A stretch of DNA of 37,206 nt from an uncultured Lachnospiraceae bacterium (lineage in GTDB: Bacteria > Bacillota > Clostridia > Lachnospirales > Lachnospiraceae), in assembly GCA_947627245.1 (NCBI GenBank), contig CANQVH010000036.1:1-37206 (forward strand), written 5' to 3'. The position numbers and the translations under genes are program-made. Below the pieces are notes generated by a model. The model saw only the letters and a list, made by a program, of their open reading frames with translations, made no database searches and was not told the origin of the DNA. Below are positions 24,220 through 31,775 of the stretch, piece by piece (the stretch's first letter is position 1; the number at the start of each line of letters is the position of its first letter).

Positions 24220-25398
24220 ATGAAAGACATTACAAAAGATCGAATCAGAGAAGTCGTCGCGGACGCGATTGGGGACGGCGTGACGGCGGGAATGAGCCTT
24301 TTGGTCCTGCAGGACGGAAAAGAGGTTTTTTATGATGAGCAGGGTTATGCGGATCTGGAGAAGCGAACGCCCATCCGGAGAGATACCATTTTCCGGCTCT
24401 ATTCGATGACGAAGCCTGTCACGGCCGCGGCCGCCATGATGCTCTTGGAGCGCGGGCAACTGGATTTCTGCCAGTACGTATCGGATTTTCTTCCGGGCTT
24501 TTCGCAACTGACGGTGGAGAAGGACGGCGAGATCGTACCGGCGCAGGTGCAGATGACGGTGCATCATCTTCTGAACATGACGTCCGGCCTGACCTATGGA
24601 GACGACGTGACGAAGGCGGGACGACAGGTGTCCGCCCTGCTTGAAGAGGCCGTGCAGAAGCTGCATACGGACGACGCGATCTCCACGGTGGAGCTGGCGG
24701 ATCGGCTCGGGAGACTGCCGCTTGCGTTTGAGCCGGATTCCTCGTGGCAATACGGGCTTTCCGCGGATGTGCTCGGCGCGGTCATCGAGAAGGCGTCCGG
24801 CGTCCGTTTCGGAGAATTTCTGAGAGCAAATTTGTTTGAGCCGCTTGGGATGCGCGACACGGATTTCTGGGTGCCGCAGGAGAAGCGGGAGCGTCTGGCG
24901 AAAACCTACGAGACCGTGGGAAAGGGCGAGATGCGGCTTTATGACGGCGACAATCTGGCTGTTTCCAACGATATGGAGCGGCCGCCTGCATACGAGGCCG
25001 GCGGGGCAGGACTGGTGTCTACGATCGACGACTATGCACGCTTCGCGCAGATGTTGTTAGACCGCGGAAGTTATGAGGGAAAGCAAATTCTCGCGCCCCG
25101 CATAGTTGATTATATGGTGAGCGGCGATTTGACGCCGGTGCAGCAGGAGGCATATCGCAGATGGGTCGGGCTGGAAGGATTTTCCTATTCCCACCTGATG
25201 CGTGTGATGCGCAATCCGGCGATGGCTACGGGGCTTGCCCGCATGGGCGAGTACGGCTGGGACGGCTGGCTCGGCTGCTATATGGCGAATTTTCCGCAGG
25301 AGCATATCTGCCTGCTTATGATGCAGCAAAAAAAGGACGCCGGTACGATCCCGCTCACGCGGAAGATCCGCAACATCCTGCTCTCCGGACTGGAGTGA
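24220..25398 (+). CDS. Serine beta-lactamase-family hydrolase (class C/EstB-like)
   Basis: A 392-residue protein of the beta-lactamase-related serine hydrolase family. The nucleophile motif SMTK (S62, K65) and the second motif Tyr at Y178 (YGLS) are present. The HHLLNMTSGLTYG stretch is characteristic of EstB-type esterases and penicillin-binding-protein-related hydrolases. No signal peptide is evident at the chosen start, so it is probably cytosolic and more likely an esterase or peptidase than a drug-resistance beta-lactamase. The ATG at 24220 follows CGGAG; an in-frame start at 24148 would lie just past the previous gene and lacks a site. Confidence 0.87.
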   Translation: MKDITKDRIREVVADAIGDGVTAGMSLLVLQDGKEVFYDEQGYADLEKRTPIRRDTIFRLYSMTKPVTAAAAMMLLERGQLDFCQYVSDFLPGFSQLTVEKDGEIVPAQVQMTVHHLLNMTSGLTYGDDVTKAGRQVSALLEEAVQKLHTDDAISTVELADRLGRLPLAFEPDSSWQYGLSADVLGAVIEKASGVRFGEFLRANLFEPLGMRDTDFWVPQEKRERLAKTYETVGKGEMRLYDGDNLAVSNDMERPPAYEAGGAGLVSTIDDYARFAQMLLDRGSYEGKQILAPRIVDYMVSGDLTPVQQEAYRRWVGLEGFSYSHLMRVMRNPAMATGLARMGEYGWDGWLGCYMANFPQEHICLLMMQQKKDAGTIPLTRKIRNILLSGLE

Positions 25399-25482
25399 AG
25401 ACGAGAAGCAAGAGTAAAAGGTGGCTGTAAAAGTAGCGAGGAATGCCGGAGAGGGCAATGACGTTTTTTTGAAAATAGTCAG

Positions 25483-25511
25483 TTGACAAACCAAAACGGC
25501 TGGTATATAAT
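25483..25511 (+). promoter_or_regulatory. Consensus promoter of tRNA-Arg
   Basis: Perfect TTGACA (25483-25488) and perfect TATAAT (25506-25511) with a 17-base spacer, ending 18 bases before the mature tRNA. Confidence 0.9.
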
Positions 25512-25529
25512 AAACTCCGCTGAAAAGAT

Positions 25530-25603
25530 GTGCGCATAGCTCAGCTGGATAGAGCGTTTGGCTACGGACCAAAAGGTCGGGGGTTCGAATCCTCTTGCGC
25601 ACG
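25530..25603 (+). tRNA. tRNA-Arg (anticodon ACG)
   Basis: A 74-base cloverleaf. Acceptor arms GTGCGCA/TGCGCAC pair fully, the D stem is GCTC/GAGC, the anticodon stem TTTGG/CCAAA frames loop CTACGGA with anticodon ACG, and the T arm contains TTCGAAT. The 3' CCA is not encoded. A34 is expected to be edited to inosine by TadA, to read CGU, CGC and CGA. Confidence 0.96.
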
Positions 25604-25610
25604 CTATGAA

Positions 25611-25644
25611 GGACCGCGCACCATGTGGTGTGCGGTCCGTTTTT
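25611..25644 (+). terminator. Intrinsic terminator after tRNA-Arg
   Basis: A 12-bp stem, GGACCGCGCACC (25611-25622) with GGTGTGCGGTCC (25627-25638), one G-U pair, 4-base loop, followed by GTTTTT. Confidence 0.92.
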
Positions 25645-25670
25645 GTTTCATGAACGAGACGAAAAAATAC

Positions 25671-25700
25671 TTTACCTGCCCTGCGGGTTCATGGTAAAAT
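25671..25700 (+). promoter_or_regulatory. Possible promoter of the purF-like gene
   Basis: TTTACC (25671-25676), 18-base spacer and TAAAAT (25695-25700), 60 bases before the ATG at 25760. No purine riboswitch is recognisable in the leader. Confidence 0.4.
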
Positions 25701-25759
25701 ATTCGCGTAAGTAATGAGCCGTGTGAAGACGACAGATGATAACAAAGGAGAGACTTTCT

Positions 25760-27172
25760 ATGGGCGGCATTTTCGGAGTTGCTTCAAAGACAAACTGTAC
25801 TTTGGAATTGTTTTACGGAGTAGATTATCATTCGCATCTGGGGACACGCCGCGGCGGTATGGCGGTGCACGGGGAGTGCGGCTTCCAGCGCGCGATCCAC
25901 AACATCGAGAATTCGCCGTTCCGCACGAAGCTGGAGCGCGATGTAGAGGAGATGGAGGGCAATCTCGGGATCGGCTGTATTTCCGACTACGAGCCGCAGC
26001 CGCTTCTGATCCAGTCGCATCTCGGAAGCTTCGCGATCACGACGGTCGGCAAGATCAACAACATGGATGAGCTGCTGAAATACGTCTATGAGAACGGAAA
26101 CACGCATTTCCAAGAGATGAGCAGCGGACAGGTGAACGCGACGGAGCTGGTCGCCTCCCTGATCTGCAAGCGGGACAGCATCGTTGAGGGGATCCGGTTT
26201 GTGCAGGAGATCGTAGACGGCTCCATGACGTTGCTGCTGATGACGAAGGACGGCCTGTACGCGGCAAGGGACCGTCTGGGCAGGACGCCGCTCGTGATCG
26301 GACACAAGGAAGGCTCGTACTGCGTTTCGTTCGAGAGCTTTGCGTACCTCAATCTGGGATATACGGACTATAAAGAGCTCGGGCCGGCGGAGATCGTGTT
26401 CGTGACGCCGGACGGAGTGAAGACGCTCGCCGAACCGGGAAAGGAGATGCGGATCTGCTCGTTCCTCTGGGTGTATTACGGCTATCCGACCTCGTCCTAC
26501 GAGGGCGTGAATGTTGAGGAGATGCGTTATCGCTGCGGAAGTATGCTCGCGCAACGCGATAGGGGGAACGTCGCCCCTGATATCGTGGCGGGCGTGCCGG
26601 ATTCCGGTACGGCGCACGCGATCGGCTATGCGAATGAGTCCGGCTTCCCGTATGCGCGTCCGTTTATCAAATACACACCGACATGGCCGCGGTCGTTTAT
26701 GCCGACGAAACAGAGCCAGCGCAACCTGATCGCACGCATGAAGCTGATCCCGGTCAGGGCGCTGATCAAGGACAAGAAGCTGCTTCTGATCGATGACTCG
26801 ATCGTGCGCGGCACGCAGCTTCGAGAGACGACGGAATTCCTGTATCAGAGCGGGGCAAAGGAAGTGCATGTGCGTCCGGCCTGCCCGCCGCTTCTGTACG
26901 GGTGCAAATATTTGAATTTCTCGCGTTCGAAGTCCGAGATGGATCTGATCACGCGCAGGATCATCCGGGAGCGTGAGGGCGATAATGTCCCGCAGGAAGT
27001 GCTCGACGACTATGCGGATCCGACGAGCAAGCGCTATGCGGAGCTTCTTGAGGCAATCCGCAAGCAGCAGAACTTTACGACGCTGCGCTACCATCGTCTC
27101 GACGATCTGGAAAAGTCGATTGGTATCTCGCCGTGCAAGCTGTGCACCTACTGCTTCAGTGGGAAGGAATAG
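25760..27172 (+). CDS. PurF-like amidophosphoribosyltransferase lacking the catalytic Cys
   Basis: A 470-residue protein colinear with glutamine PRPP amidotransferase, the first enzyme of purine synthesis. An N-terminal Ntn-type glutaminase domain (about 1-235) is followed by a phosphoribosyltransferase domain with an intact PRPP loop, IDDSIVRGTQ (D345, D346). C-terminal cysteines C459, C462 and C465 could take part in an Fe-S site as in Bacillus PurF. The nucleophilic Cys that must follow the processed N-terminus is absent: the chain begins Met-Gly-Gly-Ile-Phe-Gly. The start at 25760 is firm, with AAAGGAGAG upstream. It may use free ammonia or a partner, or be a regulatory paralogue. It is not embedded in a pur operon here. 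Confidence 0.85.
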   Translation: MGGIFGVASKTNCTLELFYGVDYHSHLGTRRGGMAVHGECGFQRAIHNIENSPFRTKLERDVEEMEGNLGIGCISDYEPQPLLIQSHLGSFAITTVGKINNMDELLKYVYENGNTHFQEMSSGQVNATELVASLICKRDSIVEGIRFVQEIVDGSMTLLLMTKDGLYAARDRLGRTPLVIGHKEGSYCVSFESFAYLNLGYTDYKELGPAEIVFVTPDGVKTLAEPGKEMRICSFLWVYYGYPTSSYEGVNVEEMRYRCGSMLAQRDRGNVAPDIVAGVPDSGTAHAIGYANESGFPYARPFIKYTPTWPRSFMPTKQSQRNLIARMKLIPVRALIKDKKLLLIDDSIVRGTQLRETTEFLYQSGAKEVHVRPACPPLLYGCKYLNFSRSKSEMDLITRRIIREREGDNVPQEVLDDYADPTSKRYAELLEAIRKQQNFTTLRYHRLDDLEKSIGISPCKLCTYCFSGKE

Positions 27173-27186
27173 GAAAAAGAAGAGAT

Positions 27187-27888
27187 ATGATAGATACGAT
27201 ACTGTGGGACATCGACGACACGCTGCTCGATTTCCAGAGATCCGAGGCTTACGGGATTCGTGCCTGTCTGGCGGAGATCGGTTTTCACGACTGCGATGAG
27301 GCGATGATCGCGCGCTATTCCGCGATCAACCGTCGCCATTGGGAAGCGTTGGAGCGCGGGGAGATGACGAAACCGGAGGTGCTCGTGGGGCGGTTCCGCT
27401 GTTTCTTTGAGACGGAGAAAATCCCCTGTCCGGACGTAGAGGCGTTCAACAGTTCTTACGAAGGGAAGCTCGGAGCACATTTTTTTGAGAACGAGCGCTC
27501 GTTGGAGCTGTGCCGGCGATTGAAAGGCCGGGTGCGCCAGTATGTCGTGACGAACGGGGCGCTGCAGGTGCAGAGGAATAAGCTGAAATATTCCGGGCTC
27601 GGAGATTGTATGGACGGAGCTTTCATCTCGGATGAGATCGGTGCGGAGAAGCCGACGATGGGATTTTTTGAACATGTTTTTGCACAGATCGGACGACCGG
27701 AGTCGGGGACGTGCATGATCGTCGGGGATTCGCTGACGAGCGACATGCGCGGCGGGAATAACGCCGGGCTGATCTGTTGCTGGTACAATCCGCGGAAGAA
27801 GGAGAACACCACCGATGTGCGGGTGGATTACGAGATTCGCAGCATCTGGGAGGTTGAACGTCTGATTGAGGAAAGCGGGAACAGATAG
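27187..27888 (+). CDS. HAD-superfamily hydrolase (YjjG-type nucleotidase)
   Basis: A 233-residue HAD phosphatase. The nucleophile motif is D8-I-D10 (WDIDDTLLDF), motif II is VVTNG, the Lys lies in EIGAEKPTMGFF, and motif IV is VGDSLTSDM. A helical cap lies between residues 15 and 90. Length and motifs fit the YjjG/noncanonical pyrimidine nucleotidase branch, which dephosphorylates nucleoside monophosphates. The exact substrate is uncertain. The ATG at 27187 is 14 bases after the PurF-like stop, so the two are probably co-transcribed. Confidence 0.87.
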   Translation: MIDTILWDIDDTLLDFQRSEAYGIRACLAEIGFHDCDEAMIARYSAINRRHWEALERGEMTKPEVLVGRFRCFFETEKIPCPDVEAFNSSYEGKLGAHFFENERSLELCRRLKGRVRQYVVTNGALQVQRNKLKYSGLGDCMDGAFISDEIGAEKPTMGFFEHVFAQIGRPESGTCMIVGDSLTSDMRGGNNAGLICCWYNPRKKENTTDVRVDYEIRSIWEVERLIEESGNR

Positions 27889-27928
27889 ACGGACCTGTCG
27901 GATCGCTGTGGAATGGAGAGGACAAAAG

Positions 27929-28567
27929 ATGACGAAGAAAAAACTGGCGCTGGAGATTATTGCGCGCCTGAAGGAGCTGTATCCGGTTGCGGACTGCACG
28001 CTGGACTACGACGAGGCATGGAAGCTGCTTGTGAGCGTTCGCTTGGCGGCACAGTGTACGGACGCGCGGGTCAACGTGGTCGTAGAAAAGCTGTACGAGA
28101 AGTTTCCGGATGTGGCTGCTCTCGCGGCGGCGGAGCCGGAGAAGATTGAGGAGATCGTGAAGCCGTGCGGACTCGGCAGAAGCAAGGCGCGGGACATCAG
28201 CGCCTGCATGCGGATCCTGCAGGAGCAATACGGCGGAAAGGTGCCGGAGGATTTCGACGCGCTTTTGAAGCTGCCGGGCGTGGGACGCAAGAGCGCGAAC
28301 CTTATCATGGGCGATGTGTTTGGCAAGCCTGCGATCGTTACCGATACGCATTGCATTCGTCTCGTCAACCGGATGGGACTGGTCGACGGCATTACAGATC
28401 CCAAGAAGGTTGAGATGGAGCTGTGGAAGCTGATCCCGCCCGAGGAGGGCAGCGATTTCTGTCACCGCCTTGTGCAGCACGGGCGCGAGGTCTGCACAGC
28501 CCGGACGAAGCCGCATTGCGACCGCTGTACGCTTGCGGATATCTGCAAGAAGGAAATTCGTGCCTAG
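27929..28567 (+). CDS. nth: Endonuclease III
   Basis: A 212-residue base-excision-repair glycosylase/AP lyase that removes oxidised pyrimidines. The helix-hairpin-helix LPGVGRKSAN carries the catalytic K121, and VTDTHC carries D139, matching the classical Lys/Asp pair. The C-terminal [4Fe-4S] loop has four cysteines spaced C-x7-C-x2-C-x5-C, one residue longer in the first gap than in E. coli Nth. The ATG at 27929 is 40 bases after the HAD gene; an upstream in-frame start would overlap that gene. Confidence 0.95.
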   Translation: MTKKKLALEIIARLKELYPVADCTLDYDEAWKLLVSVRLAAQCTDARVNVVVEKLYEKFPDVAALAAAEPEKIEEIVKPCGLGRSKARDISACMRILQEQYGGKVPEDFDALLKLPGVGRKSANLIMGDVFGKPAIVTDTHCIRLVNRMGLVDGITDPKKVEMELWKLIPPEEGSDFCHRLVQHGREVCTARTKPHCDRCTLADICKKEIRA

Positions 28568-28633
28568 GTCAATACGACATACAGACGCCCGACAGGAATT
28601 GTCGATGCCAAGTCAAACGCGCTTCCGCTCAGA

Positions 28634-28876
28634 TTAGTCACGTAGCGAGCTGTCTGCTGCCGTGTCCCGCCTTGCGGCGTTCTCCAGACAGAACTGATAC
28701 ATTTCTTCATAAGATTCTAATTCTTCCTCCGAAGAGGGCAATGCGGGGATCAGTCCCGTGCAGTCCGTCGCGGAGCATACACTTTTGGAAAAACAGGAGT
28801 CTTCCAAGGCGGCATTGTCCGTTTCGGGGGACTTTCTTTTCTTTTCGGTTTTTTCCTGCAAGTTATGTTCTGACAT
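28634..28876 (-). CDS. Small conserved-looking protein, function unknown
   Basis: An 80-residue, acidic, Ser/Glu-rich protein, the only convincing minus-strand gene here. The start ATG (complement of 28874-28876) is preceded by AGAAAGGAAA at good spacing. A longer in-frame reading to 29023 would add 49 residues lacking support. It has a polar N-terminus with Lys/Glu runs, a Cys-containing middle (SVCSATDCTGLIPALP) and an acidic EEELESYEEMY stretch. Similar short proteins with a C-TGLIP motif are, as I recall, common in Lachnospiraceae, but I know no function. It faces comM divergently and converges on nth. Confidence 0.6.
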   Translation of the reverse strand: MSEHNLQEKTEKKRKSPETDNAALEDSCFSKSVCSATDCTGLIPALPSSEEELESYEEMYQFCLENAARRDTAADSSLRD

Positions 28877-28981
28877 GATTGGATTTCCTTTCTGAAAATT
28901 TTCATAGCCGAGCAAATGTGCCGCAGCTTCGGCCGCTTTAAGATTGCTATTAGTATGTCTGATCGCAGAAAACTTATTCCG

Positions 28982-29005
28982 GATTATTTTCACGTTAAAA
29001 TAATC
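28982..29005. repeat. Palindrome in the divergent comM promoter region
   Basis: GATTATTTT (28982-28990) and AAAATAATC (28997-29005) are perfect complements around CACGTT. It sits just upstream of the comM -35 element and could be an operator or part of the opposite promoter. Confidence 0.55.
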
Positions 29006-29007
29006 AG

Positions 29008-29036
29008 TTGCATTATGAAACAAAATATGATACTAT
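29008..29036 (+). promoter_or_regulatory. Promoter of the comM-dprA-topA cluster
   Basis: TTGCAT (29008-29013), 17-base spacer, TACTAT (29031-29036), 43 bases before the start codon of the comM-like gene. Confidence 0.55.
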
Positions 29037-29079
29037 AAAACAACATAAGAGATGCGGGGAGAAGAATAGGGAAAAGTGA

Positions 29080-30603
29080 TTGTTCAGTTTAGTAAAATCA
29101 GCGGTGCTTTGTGGGATTGAGTGTAAAATGATCTCGGTGGAGGCGGATGCGAGCGACGGACTTCCGGGCTTTGCGATGGTCGGCTATCTTGCCTCGGAGG
29201 TTCGGGAGGCGCAGGATCGTGTAAGGACTGCGTTGAGGAATTCCGGATACCGTCTGCCGCCGAAGCGTGTCACGGTCAACCTCGCGCCTGCGGATATCCG
29301 CAAGAATGGATCGGGGTTTGATCTTCCGATTGCGGTCGCGGTGCTCTCTGCGCACGGATATTTGCCGCAGGAGCTTCTGAAGGACACCTTTTTTGCCGGG
29401 GAGCTTGGTCTGGACGGCAGGATCCATGGGATTCACGGAGTGCTCGGCATGGTGATGGAGGCAAAGCGATCGGGCTGCACTTCGTGCATCGTGCCGTCCG
29501 CGAACGTGCGGGAGGGAGCGGTGATTCAGGGGATCGATGTGTACGGTGCGGCGCATTTAAGCGAGGTGGTCGATCACCTTACCGCAGGGAATCCGCTGCC
29601 AAAGATATCCATAAATATAGAAGAAATGCTCGCGCGGGAGCATGCAGGGACGGCTTTGGACTTTGCGGATATCAAGGGACAGCATATGGCGAAGCGCGCT
29701 GCGGAGATTGCGGCTGCCGGCATGCACAACCTTTTGCTCGGAGGGCCTCCGGGCGCCGGCAAGACGATGATCGCGAGCCGGATTCCCGGGATCCTTCCGC
29801 CGCTTTCCGTGGAGGAGACGCTTGAGGTATCCCAGATACACAGCGTCGCGGGGACGCTTCCGGAGGAGGGTATTCTGACCGAGCGGCCGTTTCGGATGCC
29901 GCATCATACAATTTCCTCGGCTGCGATGGCGGGAGGCGGAGCAAATCCGAGACCGGGAGAGATCAGCCTTGCGCATCGGGGCGTGCTCTATCTGGACGAG
30001 CTTCCGGAGTTCCAAAATGACGCGATGGAGGTGCTGCGGCAGCCGCTTGAAGAGGGAGAGATCCGGATCTCGCGCAACAGCGGCCGGTATGTGTTCCCGG
30101 CGGAGTTTATGCTGGTGGCGTCACGGAATCCCTGCCGATGCGGGTATTATCCCGACCGACAAAGGTGCCGCTGCAGCGAAATCGAGGTGCGCAGGTATCT
30201 GCACCGGATCAGCCGACCGCTTCTGGATCGGATTGACCTGCATGTCGAAGTGCAGCAGCTTCCCTATGAGGATTTGGTTCAAGGCGGGCAGGAGGAGAGC
30301 ACGGAACAGATCCGCGCGCGCGTACTGCGTGCGCAGGAGATCCAGAAGCGGCGCTACAAGGGTACCGGGCTGCGTTTTAATTCCGAGCTGGCTTCGTCGG
30401 ATCTGAAGCGATATTGCCCGATCGGGGAAGAGGAAGAGCGGAGAATGAAAAAGATATACGAGCAGAAGCATCTGACTGCGAGGACGTACCATCGTCTGCT
30501 CAAGGTGGCGCGCACGATCGCGGATCTGGAAGGGTGTGAGCGGATCGGTCGGCCGCATCTGGACGAGGCGGTGCTGTATCGCCCGTCCGAATGTCTGATG
30601 TGA
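29080..30603 (+). CDS. comM: YifB/ComM family Mg-chelatase-like AAA+ ATPase
   Basis: A 507-residue protein with an N-terminal Lon-protease-like S5 fold domain (about 1-170), a central AAA+ domain and a C-terminal Mg-chelatase domain. Walker A is GGPPGAGKT at about 221-229, Walker B is LYLDELPEF, and a cysteine cluster (C352, C354, C363, C365) lies in the SRNPCRCGYY region. ComM acts as a branch-migration helicase promoting integration of incoming DNA during transformation. The start is TTG at 29080. The next genes, dprA and topA, are its usual neighbours in firmicutes. Confidence 0.93.
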   Translation: MFSLVKSAVLCGIECKMISVEADASDGLPGFAMVGYLASEVREAQDRVRTALRNSGYRLPPKRVTVNLAPADIRKNGSGFDLPIAVAVLSAHGYLPQELLKDTFFAGELGLDGRIHGIHGVLGMVMEAKRSGCTSCIVPSANVREGAVIQGIDVYGAAHLSEVVDHLTAGNPLPKISINIEEMLAREHAGTALDFADIKGQHMAKRAAEIAAAGMHNLLLGGPPGAGKTMIASRIPGILPPLSVEETLEVSQIHSVAGTLPEEGILTERPFRMPHHTISSAAMAGGGANPRPGEISLAHRGVLYLDELPEFQNDAMEVLRQPLEEGEIRISRNSGRYVFPAEFMLVASRNPCRCGYYPDRQRCRCSEIEVRRYLHRISRPLLDRIDLHVEVQQLPYEDLVQGGQEESTEQIRARVLRAQEIQKRRYKGTGLRFNSELASSDLKRYCPIGEEEERRMKKIYEQKHLTARTYHRLLKVARTIADLEGCERIGRPHLDEAVLYRPSECLM

Positions 30604-30653
30604 ATTCGGGATGCGCCGGACATATGGAGATTCAGAGGGGAAGGCTTTGAGAA

Positions 30654-31733
30654 ATGGAAGAATACTGGGAGTGGCTGTGCAGCATACCGGGGCTGACTCC
30701 GGCCCGGAAGGAGATGCTTCTGCGCTGCTTTGAAACGCCGAGGGCGATCTGGGAAGCGCCGGAGGAGGAGCTTGCGCATATGGAGGAAAAGGGCTGCGGA
30801 TGGATGGCGCGCGTGAGGGCGTTCCGGCGCGGTTCGTCCCCGGAAAAAACAGTGCATACGCACAGAAAACAGGGAATACAATTTACCAGCTATGAACATA
30901 CTATGTATCCAAAGCGGCTGCAGCACATTGCGGGGAAACCGTACGGGCTGTTTTACCGGGGAAGGCTGCCGGAGGAGGAAAAAAAGAGCGTTGCGATCGT
31001 GGGTGCGCGCATGTGTACCCGCTCCGGCAAGGAGACGGCGGAGCAGCTCGCGCAGCGTGTCGCGCGCGCCGGAGGTCAGGTCGTCAGCGGAGCCGCGTAC
31101 GGGATCGACGGCGTAGCGCAGTGGGCGGCTCTGGAAAACCACGGGCCCAGCTATGCGGTGCTCGGCTGCGGAGTAGACCGATGCTATCCGGAGTCCAACC
31201 GGAGACTGTTTGACCGGCTGGTTGAGGAAGGAGGAATCCTCTCGGAATTTCCGCCGGGGACGCCGCCCATGCGGCAGAATTTTCCCATGCGCAACCGGAT
31301 CATCAGCGGACTTGCCGACGTCGTGACCGTGGTCGAGGCGAAACAAAAAAGCGGTTCGCTGATCACGGCGGATTTTGCCGCGGAGCAGGGGAGAACGGTG
31401 ATGGCGGTTCCGGGGCGTCCCGCGGATGAGTTGAGCGCCGGATGCAATATGCTGATTTCACAGGGTGCAGACATTATTTTATCTGTAGATTGGTTTGAAG
31501 AAGCTGTTTTTCCGGAATATAAGGGCAGAAAAAAGCAATTATCCGATGATTTTGCACTTGCGCCTGCGGAGAAATTAGTGTATAGTAGTCTCGATTTTTA
31601 CCCGAAAAGCGTATGGGAGATGGAAGAGCTGACAATGCTTTCGCTTGCGGAGCTTGCCGGCAGTCTTTTGTCGCTTGAACAAAAGGGGCTTGTAAAAGAA
31701 ACCCAGCACAATTATTATGCGCGCGCGGTGTGA
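30654..31733 (+). CDS. dprA: DNA-processing protein DprA
   Basis: A 359-residue protein. The Rossmann-like DprA domain (about 70-285) has the nucleotide/ssDNA-binding loop at VGARMCTRSG, GAAYGIDGVAQWAAL, GCGVDRCYPESN and FPMRNRIISGL. A small winged-helix-like end follows (about 300-359). DprA protects incoming single-stranded DNA and loads RecA. It is common even in bacteria not known to be competent. The ATG at 30654 is 50 bases after comM, with GGGGAAGG upstream. Confidence 0.96.
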   Translation: MEEYWEWLCSIPGLTPARKEMLLRCFETPRAIWEAPEEELAHMEEKGCGWMARVRAFRRGSSPEKTVHTHRKQGIQFTSYEHTMYPKRLQHIAGKPYGLFYRGRLPEEEKKSVAIVGARMCTRSGKETAEQLAQRVARAGGQVVSGAAYGIDGVAQWAALENHGPSYAVLGCGVDRCYPESNRRLFDRLVEEGGILSEFPPGTPPMRQNFPMRNRIISGLADVVTVVEAKQKSGSLITADFAAEQGRTVMAVPGRPADELSAGCNMLISQGADIILSVDWFEEAVFPEYKGRKKQLSDDFALAPAEKLVYSSLDFYPKSVWEMEELTMLSLAELAGSLLSLEQKGLVKETQHNYYARAV

Positions 31734-31775
31734 GGAAAGCCGCGACGGAAAGTAACGGTTTTGGAGGGAATTGCT

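Noticed and set aside
24220-25398. Clinical-type beta-lactamase
   Set aside because: No signal peptide, and the motifs fit EstB-type esterases at least as well; resistance cannot be inferred.
25645-25759. Purine riboswitch before the PurF-like gene
   Set aside because: The leader is short after the predicted promoter and shows no purine-aptamer-like stems.
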